This document shows positions 1 to 6,136 of a stretch of 6,696 bases of DNA, one piece after another. The notes under the pieces are model-generated. The model saw nothing but the letters and a program-made list of their open reading frames with translations, searched no databases and was not told where the DNA came from. This DNA is from an uncultured Neisseria sp. GTDB lineage: Bacteria > Pseudomonadota > Gammaproteobacteria > Burkholderiales > Neisseriaceae. Position numbers and translations under genes: made by a program. The DNA is taken from positions 1-6,696 of the forward strand of contig CALFOA010000188.1 of the NCBI GenBank assembly GCA_937919795.1. Direction: 5' to 3'. Position 1 is the stretch's first letter; each line of letters starts with the position of its first letter.

Positions 1-1131
<1,131 letters not shown>

Positions 1132-1189
1132 TTAAGCGTATCGCAAATATTTGTTTTTGGCTTGATAGGCTTCGCATCAACAGCCGTTA

Positions 1190-1270
1190 AATGCCTGTCT
1201 GAAACCGTGCCAATAAGGCTTGATTATAAATGATATGCGGTTTGGCTGTCCTATATTTCAGACAGGCATT
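1190..1270. repeat. Widely spaced inverted pair of DNA uptake sequences (TG-wadDUS)
   Basis: TGCCTGTCTGAA occurs on the plus strand at 1192-1203 and on the minus strand at 1257-1268. The complementary arms extend to 15 bp (1190-1204 with 1256-1270) and are separated by 51 bases. The tight pairs elsewhere in this window have spacers of 4-7 bases, so this one is unlikely to act as a terminator. The spacer contains the predicted obg promoter. In Neisseriaceae, DUS copies are bound by the pilin ComP and bias natural transformation toward related DNA. Confidence 0.85.
1223..1252 (-). promoter_or_regulatory. Predicted sigma70 promoter of obg
   Basis: On the minus strand a perfect TATAAT (-10, 1223-1228) lies 18 bases after AGGACA (-35, 1247-1252, 4 of 6 consensus bases). 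Transcription would start near 1216, giving a leader of about 140 bases before the obg ATG. The leader contains one DUS copy (1192-1203) and a possible 6-bp stem, 1095-1100 with 1142-1147. The promoter lies downstream of the tsf terminator and inside the spacer of an inverted DUS pair. Assignment rests on motif matching only. Confidence 0.6.
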
Positions 1271-1283
1271 GCACACCGATAAA

Positions 1284-1313
1284 AAACCGCCTGCCGAATC
1301 TGGCAGGCGGTTT
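1284..1313 (-). terminator. Intrinsic terminator of the rpsB-tsf operon
   Basis: A perfect 12-bp stem pairs 1284-1295 with 1302-1313 around a 6-base loop. It is GC-rich in its centre (CCGCCTGCC). Read on the minus strand the stem ends in a run of T that continues past it (positions 1286 down to 1281 are all T on that strand). It begins 14 bases after the tsf stop codon. It contains no DUS, unlike the other strong terminators in this window. Confidence 0.9.
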
Positions 1314-1327
1314 AGGATGCAACGTGA

Positions 1328-2182
1328 TTACACTTTAGCGGCAGCAGCCACTTCAGCAGCGTAATCCACTTCTTTTTTCTCGATGCCGTCACCAACTTTG
1401 TAACGTACGAAAGACACGACTTCCGCGCCGTTTTCTTTCAGGAATTGGGCAACGGTTTGATCCGGGTTCATCACAAACGCTTGGCCGTTCAGGGTGATTT
1501 CAGCCAAGAATTTTTTGATGCGGCCTTCTACCATTTTGGCAGCGATGTCAGCCGGCTTGCCGGATTCCAGCGCTTGCTGGGTGTAGATGTGGCGCTCTTT
1601 CTCAACGATTTCGGCGTCCACTTCGGCTTCAGATACACATTGCGGTTTGGCCGCAACGATGTGCATACCCACTTTGCGGGCAACGTCTTCAGCACCTTTG
1701 AACTCAACCAATACGCCTTCGGTGGCCAGAGCACCGTGGATGTAGGCAGTCAGGCTGTTCGCGGTATCGATCACTTGGAAGCGACGTACAGACATGTTTT
1801 CGCCCAATTTAGCGATGATGGCTTTACGCTCTTCTTCAACCAAAGCGGCCAGTTCTTCAACGGTAGCCGGTTTTTTCTCGGCAGCGGTTTTGGCCACAGA
1901 GTTAGCAAAGGCTACAAAACCCGCATCTTTGGCAACGAAGTCGGTTTCGCAGTTTACTTCAACCAAAGCGCCTACATTGCCTTCGATGGCATAAGCCAAT
2001 ACGCCTTCAGCGGCGGTACGGCCGGCCAATTTACCGGCTTTGGCGCCGGATTTGATGCGCAGGATTTCTTCTGCTTTCGCCATATCGCCTTCGGCTTCTA
2101 CCAAGGCTTTTTTACATTCCATCATGCCCAGGCCGGTAGCAGCACGCAGGTCACCCACCATTTTTGCAGTAATTTCTGCCAT
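1328..2182 (-). CDS. tsf: Translation elongation factor Ts
   Basis: EF-Ts is the cytoplasmic guanine-nucleotide exchange factor that releases GDP from EF-Tu. The 284-residue product matches the usual length (E. coli 283). The N-terminal UBA-like helix region carries the conserved [12 protein letters not shown] at residues 16-27, and the core has the EF-Tu-contacting TDF motif at 80-82 (CETDFVAKD). The start was placed at the ATG whose codon ends at 2182 because the family begins MAEIT and a clear Shine-Dalgarno (TGGAGA, 2188-2193) precedes it. An in-frame ATG six codons upstream would read through that site and adds unconserved residues. It lies 104 bases downstream of rpsB, as in most bacteria, and is probably co-transcribed with it. 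A hairpin in the gap may modulate expression. Confidence 0.98.
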   Translation of the reverse strand: MAEITAKMVGDLRAATGLGMMECKKALVEAEGDMAKAEEILRIKSGAKAGKLAGRTAAEGVLAYAIEGNVGALVEVNCETDFVAKDAGFVAFANSVAKTAAEKKPATVEELAALVEEERKAIIAKLGENMSVRRFQVIDTANSLTAYIHGALATEGVLVEFKGAEDVARKVGMHIVAAKPQCVSEAEVDAEIVEKERHIYTQQALESGKPADIAAKMVEGRIKKFLAEITLNGQAFVMNPDQTVAQFLKENGAEVVSFVRYKVGDGIEKKEVDYAAEVAAAAKV

Positions 2183-2252
2183 GTTTATCTCCAGATTCAA
2201 TATATTCAGACGGAACGCGGCACCACCGCATTCACAATAAAAGACGATATGA

Positions 2253-2274
2253 AAAGGGGCGCTGCCGCCCCTTT
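2253..2274 (-). promoter_or_regulatory. Hairpin in the rpsB-tsf intergenic gap (possible attenuator)
   Basis: An 8-bp stem AAAGGGGC/GCCCCTTT (2253-2260 with 2267-2274) closes a 6-base loop. It starts 12 bases after the rpsB stop codon. On the minus strand the stem ends in TTTT and is then interrupted by CATATCG, so the U-tract is poor. This suggests partial termination or mRNA processing rather than a full stop. A terminator-like element between these genes that lowers tsf relative to rpsB has been reported in E. coli (recalled). The role here is inferred. Confidence 0.55.
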
Positions 2275-2286
2275 CACGATACCGTT

Positions 2287-3018
2287 TTATTCAGCAGCAG
2301 CGGCTTCTTGAGCGGCAGCTACAGTTTCAGCAACGGCTTGGTTTTTGCCTTCCAGAACCGCATCGGCGATGCCGCGGCAGTACAGACGGATGGCTTTGGC
2401 TGAGTCGTCGTTACCCGGAATAACGTGTTTCACGCCTTCAGGGCTGTTGTTGGTATCCACAACGGCGATTACCGGGATGCCCAATTTAGCGGCTTCAACC
2501 AAGGTACCGTGTTGGTAACCGGTATCGATTACGAAAATCGCGTCCGGCAGACCTTTCATGTTTTTGATACCGCCCAAAGAGCGTTCCAGTTTTTCCACTT
2601 CGCGGGTCATGTCCAACAATTCTTTTTTGTTGAAACCGCTGGCTTCACCGTTTTCCAGAACGGCTGATTTTTCTTCCAGGCGTTTGATGGATTGTTTAAC
2701 GGTTTTGTAGTTGGTCAACATACCGCCCAACCAACGGTGATCAACGAAAGGCATACCGGCACGGGTAGCTTCTTCGCGGATGATTTCGCGGGCTTGACGT
2801 TTAGTACCCACAAACATCACGGTGCCTTTGTTTGCAGCCAAACGGCGAACCACTTCTTGAGCTTCTTGGAACAGCGGCAGGGTTTTTTCCAGGTTGATGA
2901 TGTGGATTTTGTTGCGCGCGCCGAAAATGTATTGTTCCATTTTCGGGTTCCAGTAACGGGTTTGGTGACCGAAGTGAACGCCTGCTTCCAGCATTTGGCG
3001 CATGGTAATTTGAGACAT
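2287..3018 (-). CDS. rpsB: 30S ribosomal protein S2
   Basis: S2 is a late-assembling small-subunit protein that, with bS1, is needed for translation of most mRNAs. The 243-residue product is full length. It opens with the conserved [19 protein letters not shown], followed by RYWNPKM and the IHIINLEKT strand. The central coiled-coil hairpin spans roughly residues 100-150 and includes WLGGMLTN. The C-terminal sheet carries PDAIFVIDT and [10 protein letters not shown](N/S)P signatures. The tail is alanine- and glutamate-rich, as is usual in Neisseria. The start is supported by an AAGGA Shine-Dalgarno at 3025-3029. It is the first gene of the rpsB-tsf operon, with a promoter at 3140-3168 and a leader of about 115 bases that may mediate feedback by S2. 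Confidence 0.98.
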   Translation of the reverse strand: MSQITMRQMLEAGVHFGHQTRYWNPKMEQYIFGARNKIHIINLEKTLPLFQEAQEVVRRLAANKGTVMFVGTKRQAREIIREEATRAGMPFVDHRWLGGMLTNYKTVKQSIKRLEEKSAVLENGEASGFNKKELLDMTREVEKLERSLGGIKNMKGLPDAIFVIDTGYQHGTLVEAAKLGIPVIAVVDTNNSPEGVKHVIPGNDDSAKAIRLYCRGIADAVLEGKNQAVAETVAAAQEAAAAE

Positions 3019-3133
3019 GAAGATTCCTTAATAAAGGGTTATTGCAAACATCAGCGCACAGAACCTGAAACAGGCACCCTTCGGCGCGATGCGAGCGTTG
3101 AAAATAAAATAAAAAGGCTTTCTTAATGAAAGC
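3019..3133 (-). promoter_or_regulatory. rpsB mRNA leader with possible regulatory fold
   Basis: From the predicted start site near 3133 to the rpsB ATG there are about 115 untranslated bases. A long-range helix can form between 3076-3081 (AAGGGT on the transcript) and 3034-3039 (ACCCTT), ending 4 bases before the Shine-Dalgarno at 3025-3029. Inside it a small CCTG/CAGG hairpin is possible (3065-3068 with 3072-3075 region). In gamma-proteobacteria S2 represses its own operon through a structured leader. A similar role here is inferred; I cannot match this sequence to that RNA family by eye. Confidence 0.4.
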
Positions 3134-3134
3134 C
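3111..3134 (-). terminator. Intrinsic terminator of the small membrane gene, overlapping the rpsB start site
   Basis: On the minus strand GGCTTTC (3134-3128), loop ATTAA and GAAAGCC (3122-3116) form a 7-bp stem. It is followed by TTTTT and further T-rich sequence (TTTTA, TTTT). It lies about 23 bases after the stop of the gene at 3157-3360 and has the classical intrinsic terminator form. Its first bases coincide with the predicted start point (about 3133) of the rpsB promoter, so rpsB transcripts would carry the stem at or near their 5' end. Confidence 0.7.
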
Positions 3135-3139
3135 CGAGA

Positions 3140-3168
3140 ATTATATAGAGAATCCCTTATTCTGGCAA
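3140..3168 (-). promoter_or_regulatory. Near-consensus sigma70 promoter of rpsB-tsf
   Basis: The minus strand shows TTGCCA (-35, 3163-3168, 5 of 6 bases), a 17-base spacer and a perfect TATAAT (-10, 3140-3145). This is the strongest promoter match in the window, which fits a highly expressed ribosomal operon. The -35 box lies inside the last codons of the upstream small membrane gene and the spacer covers its stop codon. Confidence 0.85.
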
Positions 3169-3360
3169 GGATTTATGTTTTTGCTGCCGCTCCTGCTTCA
3201 TCCGCTTGTTGCGTTTGCGGACGATGGCCACCCAAAAAGCAAATACGGTCGGCAAAATGGTGAATACGGTCAGATAAATCAGCATCCGCGCCCAACCGGG
3301 CTGAGCGATGGAGAACATCAGGGTGACAAAAATATAGCCAATTAAAATAATGTGCCACAT
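3157..3360 (-). CDS. Small two-helix membrane protein, function unknown
   Basis: The 67-residue product starts MWHIILIGYIFV. It has two likely membrane helices: about residues 2-19 and 26-46 (MLIYLTVFTILPTVFAFWVAIV). A strongly basic cytoplasmic tail follows (RKRNKRMKQERQQKHK), so both ends are probably cytoplasmic by the positive-inside rule. No catalytic or binding motif is visible. I believe similar short proteins occur in other Neisseria but cannot name a family. The start is supported by a GGAA Shine-Dalgarno about 10 bases upstream. It sits directly upstream of rpsB on the same strand, its end overlaps the rpsB promoter, and a hairpin terminator follows. A TATAAT at 3390-3395 may drive it. 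An overlapping ORF in another frame (3173-3358) is taken as a shadow because it is rich in Ala, Asp and His and lacks a plausible fold. Confidence 0.75.
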   Translation of the reverse strand: MWHIILIGYIFVTLMFSIAQPGWARMLIYLTVFTILPTVFAFWVAIVRKRNKRMKQERQQKHKSLPE

Positions 3361-3378
3361 AACAGATTCCGCAGTTTT

Positions 3379-3390
3379 TTCAGACAGGCA
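3379..3390 (-). repeat. Single DNA uptake sequence (TG-wadDUS)
   Basis: TGCCTGTCTGAA is read on the minus strand, within the invariant 14-mer ATGCCTGTCTGAAA. It is the only unpaired DUS in the window. Its first T is also the last base of a TATAAT at 3390-3395, so uptake signal and candidate -10 box overlap by one base. Confidence 0.9.
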
Positions 3391-3395
3391 TTATA
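3390..3395 (-). promoter_or_regulatory. Candidate -10 box for the small membrane gene
   Basis: A perfect TATAAT occurs on the minus strand 29 bases before the ATG codon at 3358-3360. No good -35 hexamer is visible at 16-19 bases; the sequence there is A-rich (GCAAAA or similar). The placement in a divergent intergenic region, with a start site near 3383 inside the DUS, makes it plausible but not secure. Confidence 0.4.
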
Positions 3396-3432
3396 ACCGT
3401 ATAAATGCGATTTTTTGCCGCTTCACCGTAAA

Positions 3433-3462
3433 GTGGCACATTAGCGTTTAATTCTCTATAAT
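3433..3462 (+). promoter_or_regulatory. Predicted sigma70 promoter of ppa
   Basis: TATAAT (3457-3462) is preceded at 18 bases by GTGGCA (3433-3438, 4 of 6 matches to TTGACA). The start point would be near 3469, about 30 bases before the ppa ATG, leaving room for the TAAGGA Shine-Dalgarno at 3485-3490. The -10 is perfect and the -35 is moderate. Confidence 0.6.
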
Positions 3463-3498
3463 TTGCGTTTTTCTTTCCCATTCCTAAGGATTCTCCTC

Positions 3499-4029
3499 AT
3501 GGCAGACTTTAACCAAATCCTCGACGCCGGCGATGTAGACGGCGGCATCATCAATGTAGTGATCGAAATTCCGGCCGGCTCCAACCACAAAATTGAATGG
3601 AACCGCAAACTGGCGGTGATGCAGCTCGACCGTGTTGAGCCGATTGCCTTCGCCAAGCCGACCAACTACGGTTTTATCCCGCAAACTTTGGACGAAGACG
3701 GCGATGAGCTGGACGCGTTGATCATCACCGACACCCCGCTGCCCACCGGTATCTTTCTGGAAGCCAAAGTCATCGGCGTGATGAAGTTTATGGACGACGG
3801 CGAAGTGGATGATAAAGTAGTTGTGGTGCCGGCGGACGACCGCAACAACGGCAATGCTTACAACAGTTTGGCCGATCTGCCGCAGCAGTTGATCAAACAA
3901 ATCGAGTTCCACTTCAACCACTACAAAGACCTGAAAAAACCGGGCACGACTCAAGTTACCAGCTGGGGCGACATTAACGAAGCCAAAGCCGTGATCCGCG
4001 AATCACAAGAGCGCTGGAAAAAACAATAA
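3499..4029 (+). CDS. ppa: Inorganic pyrophosphatase (family I, soluble)
   Basis: The enzyme hydrolyses pyrophosphate to phosphate in the cytoplasm with Mg2+, driving nucleic acid, protein and activated-precursor synthesis forward. The 176-residue length equals the E. coli enzyme. The family signature DGDELDA is at residues 67-73 with metal ligands D67, D69 and D72. K31, E33 and R45 correspond to E. coli K29, E31 and R43, and D99, D104 and K106 (MDDGEVDDK) to D97, D102 and K104. YGFIP at 57-61 is also conserved. The start ATG at 3499 is chosen because the family begins near MADFNQILDAG and TAAGGA lies 8 bases upstream. An in-frame TTG 12 codons earlier would sit directly after the -10 box. It is divergent from the small membrane gene and followed after 68 bases by the folate gene. 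Confidence 0.97.
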   Translation: MADFNQILDAGDVDGGIINVVIEIPAGSNHKIEWNRKLAVMQLDRVEPIAFAKPTNYGFIPQTLDEDGDELDALIITDTPLPTGIFLEAKVIGVMKFMDDGEVDDKVVVVPADDRNNGNAYNSLADLPQQLIKQIEFHFNHYKDLKKPGTTQVTSWGDINEAKAVIRESQERWKKQ

Positions 4030-4040
4030 GTAGTAACTAG

Positions 4041-4075
4041 ATGCCTGTCTGAAAACTTTTGTTTCAGACAGGCAT
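4041..4075 (+). terminator. DUS-pair hairpin after ppa
   Basis: Two DUS copies face each other (plus 4042-4053, minus 4063-4074) and form a 14-bp perfect stem (4041-4054 with 4062-4075) with a 7-base loop. TTTTGTTT follows, giving an interrupted U-tract. It begins 11 bases after the ppa stop codon. It probably serves as a terminator for ppa, though likely leaky, because the next gene on the same strand has little room for its own promoter. Confidence 0.75.
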
Positions 4076-4097
4076 TTTGTTTATAAGGAAGCTGAAG

Positions 4098-4685
4098 ATG
4101 ACTGGTTATTCCGACGCCGAATACAAACAGCAATTGCGCCGCCAGTTCCGCCGTGCACGCCAGCAATTGCCGAAAAGCGAGCGGCTGCGTGCGGAAACGT
4201 GCATCAACCGCCGCTTAAAAAAGCTGCTCAAACGCGGTCGCAGGATTGCGTTTTATTGGCCAGTGGGCAGCGAATTGCGATTGAGCGGACTGATGCAAGC
4301 CGCACTAGAACGCGCCACCCATGTGTACCTGCCCTATATCGAAGCGGGCAAACGGCGGCTGTGGTTCACTCGCTACCAGCCCGACACCCGCCGCGAACGC
4401 CACCGCGCCGGGCGGCTCGATATTCCGCAGTTTCACGGCAAAAAAGTGCGGATGGAAAAACTGGATATTGTTTTGCTGCCTTTGGTGGCCGCCGACAAAC
4501 AAGGCTATCGACTGGGGCAAGGCGGTGGTTTTTATGATGCCTCGCTGGCGCATTGCCGTTTTTCGCTGCCGAAAAAAATCGGCGTCGGCTTTGCCTGCCA
4601 ACTGGCCGACCAGCTGCCACACGAAAGCCACGACAAACCGCTCGATGCTTTTGTTTGCGAACGCTCTTGGCTGACTTTTAAATAA
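4098..4685 (+). CDS. fau: 5-formyltetrahydrofolate cyclo-ligase
   Basis: This cytoplasmic enzyme (MTHFS, YgfA/Fau family) converts 5-formyl-THF to 5,10-methenyl-THF using ATP, returning a stored and inhibitory folate to one-carbon metabolism. The 195-residue product fits the family length. The N-terminal helix (KQQLRRQFRRARQQL, from residue 10) is typical, as is the strand FYWPVGSEL near 49-57. The signature GYRLGQGGGFYD spans 136-147 and forms the phosphate and substrate site. The start at 4098 is chosen over an in-frame ATG at 4059, which lies inside the ppa hairpin and would encode unconserved residues; AAGGAAG at 4085-4091 supports it. It follows ppa by 68 bases and is probably transcribed by read-through. 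The gamma-proteobacterial pairing with 6S RNA is absent. The gene is rich in Arg codons with many CGC/CGG. Confidence 0.93.
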   Translation: MTGYSDAEYKQQLRRQFRRARQQLPKSERLRAETCINRRLKKLLKRGRRIAFYWPVGSELRLSGLMQAALERATHVYLPYIEAGKRRLWFTRYQPDTRRERHRAGRLDIPQFHGKKVRMEKLDIVLLPLVAADKQGYRLGQGGGFYDASLAHCRFSLPKKIGVGFACQLADQLPHESHDKPLDAFVCERSWLTFK

Positions 4686-4727
4686 AAGAATGCCTGTCTG
4701 AAACTTTTTTCAGACAGGCATTCTTTT
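4684..4727. terminator. Bidirectional DUS-pair terminator between convergent fau and nlpD-like genes
   Basis: DUS copies at 4691-4702 (plus) and 4709-4720 (minus) form the core of a perfect 20-bp stem (4684-4703 with 4708-4727) with a 4-base loop. The A-rich left flank and T-rich right flank extend the pairing beyond the 14-mer and give T-tracts on both strands. The left arm starts within the fau stop codon (4683-4685), and the nlpD-like stop is 16 bases beyond the right arm. Confidence 0.92.
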
Positions 4728-4742
4728 TAATCAAACACTTGC

Positions 4743-5417
4743 TTAATTCAAATACAACATCGGATTCACCGCTTTACCGTTTACCCGCACTTCAAAATGC
4801 AGCTTGGTGCTATCGGTATCGCTGCTACCCATGGTCGCAATCTGCTGGCCGGCGCGCACGGTTTGGTCTTTGCTGACCAACAATTTATCGTTATGCGCAT
4901 AAGCGGTGAGCATGCCGCCGCTGTGGCTGACCAATATCAGATTACCGTAGCCGCGCACACCGTTACCGGCATATAACACTTTGCCGTCGGCCGCCGCTTT
5001 AATCGGCGTGCCCGGCGCACCGGCCATGTCTATACCTTTATTGCTCACACCATCATAGGGCTTGCTGACGCTGTGATTATCCAGCGGCCAACGCAAAGCC
5101 ATGCGGTTTACCGGCTTCACTTCGCCGGTGGTACTGCTGCGCGGGGTAGCAACAGCGCGTTCACCGGCATTGGCGCGCACGCGCAAGACTTGACCGACCT
5201 CAATCTGAGTTGGATCTTGCAGATTATTCCAGCGCGCCAAGGTGGCGGCATTTTGGTTAAAACGCAGGCCGATGCGGTAAAGATTATCGCCCGGCTGCAC
5301 ACGATAATGACCTTCTGGCACTGGGCCGGTGGTATTGGGAGTACCGGCACAGGCAGCCAGCAACAGGGCGGTCGCCAAGGCGCCAACCAGTGAAATTCGG
5401 GAGCTAAATTTTTTCAT
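4743..5417 (-). CDS. nlpD: NlpD-like lipoprotein with LysM and degenerate M23 (LytM) domains
   Basis: The 224-residue product has a lipoprotein signal peptide (MKKFSSRIS, hydrophobic core, lipobox LLAAC) with the lipidated Cys at residue 23. Ala at +2 suggests an outer-membrane destination. A LysM peptidoglycan-binding domain covers about 38-80 (YRVQPGDNLYRIG...VGQVLRV). After a short linker, an M23/LytM domain runs from about 108 to 224. Its zinc site is degenerate: NKGID at 126-130 has Asn where active enzymes have His, and KLHFEV at 205-210 has Lys for the first His of HxH. E. coli NlpD has the same kind of changes and activates the amidase AmiC at the septum. The same role is inferred. 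It is short for the family (E. coli 379 residues), mostly through the linker. No clear Shine-Dalgarno precedes the ATG. It stands alone, not beside surE, pcm or rpoS. Confidence 0.85.
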   Translation of the reverse strand: MKKFSSRISLVGALATALLLAACAGTPNTTGPVPEGHYRVQPGDNLYRIGLRFNQNAATLARWNNLQDPTQIEVGQVLRVRANAGERAVATPRSSTTGEVKPVNRMALRWPLDNHSVSKPYDGVSNKGIDMAGAPGTPIKAAADGKVLYAGNGVRGYGNLILVSHSGGMLTAYAHNDKLLVSKDQTVRAGQQIATMGSSDTDSTKLHFEVRVNGKAVNPMLYLN

Positions 5418-5560
5418 GGGCGTAAGGATAGCAATATCCGCCGGTAATGTTTTTGCTTTAACTTTTTTTTACCGCTTTGCCCGCAGCGCCACGCACCTCG
5501 GCTGGCGGCAGCCCGGCGAAAAGAGATTCCTCTTCGAAGCTGATCCAAATAAAAAGCTGG
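5418..5560. other. Intergenic region upstream of the nlpD-like gene
   Basis: This divergent gap must hold the nlpD-like promoter, but no convincing one is visible. The best candidate on the minus strand is GATATT with a poor TTAAAG 17 bases upstream. A T-rich stretch (5450-5470) sits beside a GC-rich one (5471-5519). I see no gene, no DUS and no strong repeat here. Confidence 0.4.
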
Positions 5561-5589
5561 TTGAAATTAAGCCTTTTTGGCATTATGTT
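5561..5589 (+). promoter_or_regulatory. Predicted sigma70 promoter of fxsA
   Basis: TTGAAA (-35, 5561-5566, 5 of 6 bases) is followed after 17 bases by TATGTT (-10, 5584-5589, 4 of 6). The start point would be near 5596, 22 bases before the fxsA ATG, leaving room for AAGGAA at 5605-5610. Confidence 0.6.
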
Positions 5590-5617
5590 AAGAGCCTAAC
5601 TAAAAAGGAATCTGTTC

Positions 5618-6106
5618 ATGCAATATTTCGGTATCGGCTTTTTGGTGCTGTTATTTTTAGAAATCATGTCCATCGTTTGGGTAGCCGACTGGCTGGGCGG
5701 CGGGGTAACGTTATTCTTGATGATCGCCAGCTTTGCCCTCGGCCTGTTTATGCTGCGCCGCATTGGTTTGGCCGGTGTTTTGCTGGCCGGCAGTACACTG
5801 CGCAGCGGCGGGGTATCGCTCTACCAGCTATTGTGGCCGATTCGCTACACTGTGGCCGGTATGCTACTGATGAGCCCGGGTTTTGTGTCCACCCTGATTG
5901 CCGGTATTTTGTTGCTGCCGATTAAAGGCGGCCCCACCATTTCTACCCCGCAGCATGAAGGCCGCCCTTTTGGTGCCGATTTTGAACACAACAACGACGG
6001 CTTCCGCAGCCAGGCGACCCGTGCACGCATTGATCGCAATGATGACATCATTGAAGGTGAATATACGATTACCGACAGCCCGGAACAGGAAAAACGCGAC
6101 AGTTAA
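5618..6106 (+). CDS. fxsA: FxsA family inner-membrane protein
   Basis: FxsA is a small cytoplasmic-membrane protein named because its overexpression relieves exclusion of phage T7 by the F plasmid in E. coli; its cellular role is not settled. The 162-residue product has a hydrophobic hairpin at about residues 4-23 and 28-46 (WLGGGVTLFLMIASFALG), then a glycine-containing segment with RRIGLAG. A third hydrophobic stretch lies at about 78-101 (VAGMLLMSPGFVSTLIAGIL), which carries the family's conserved PGFVS-type turn. The polar C-terminal tail ends in the acidic DDIIEGEYT motif typical of the family. The start is supported by AAGGAA with a 7-base gap and by the usual MxYF-like beginning. It is transcribed alone, divergent from the nlpD-like gene and convergent with the acetyltransferase gene. 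Confidence 0.92.
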   Translation: MQYFGIGFLVLLFLEIMSIVWVADWLGGGVTLFLMIASFALGLFMLRRIGLAGVLLAGSTLRSGGVSLYQLLWPIRYTVAGMLLMSPGFVSTLIAGILLLPIKGGPTISTPQHEGRPFGADFEHNNDGFRSQATRARIDRNDDIIEGEYTITDSPEQEKRDS

Positions 6107-6136
6107 GGCGGTTGCACTTATCATAGCCGTTGAGAC

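Noticed and set aside
2205..2213. TTCAGACGG, a 9-base match to the meningococcal-type DUS (GCCGTCTGAA reversed)
   Set aside because: The next base breaks the 10-mer and the 12-mer matches at only 9 positions. A single copy in a genome using a different dialect is best explained by chance.
1445..2311. A 288-codon open frame on the plus strand, antisense to tsf
   Set aside because: It mirrors the well-supported EF-Ts gene, has a Phe/His/Gly-rich composition typical of antisense frames of Ala/Glu-rich genes, and has no ribosome-binding site or recognisable domain.
2692..3126. A 144-codon plus-strand open frame antisense to rpsB
   Set aside because: It is an antisense shadow of S2 with no family features, and it runs through the rpsB leader and terminator stem.
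4082..4087. TATAAG as a -10 box for fau
   Set aside because: The start point would fall about 4 bases before the ATG and downstream of the Shine-Dalgarno; the -35 match is only 3 of 6.
4030..4097. Possible 6S RNA gene (ssrS), which precedes the fau homologue ygfA in gamma-proteobacteria
   Set aside because: Only 68 bases are available and most of them are the DUS hairpin; 6S RNA needs about 180 bases.
5521..5540. Small hairpin potential around AAGAG/CTCTT upstream of fxsA
   Set aside because: The stem is short and imperfect, has no T-run, and lies upstream of the fxsA promoter; it is not distinguishable from chance.
5329..5925. A 198-codon plus-strand frame spanning the nlpD-fxsA gap
   Set aside because: It begins antisense to nlpD and ends overlapping fxsA out of frame. 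The portion in the gap shows no recognisable protein and there is no ribosome-binding site.
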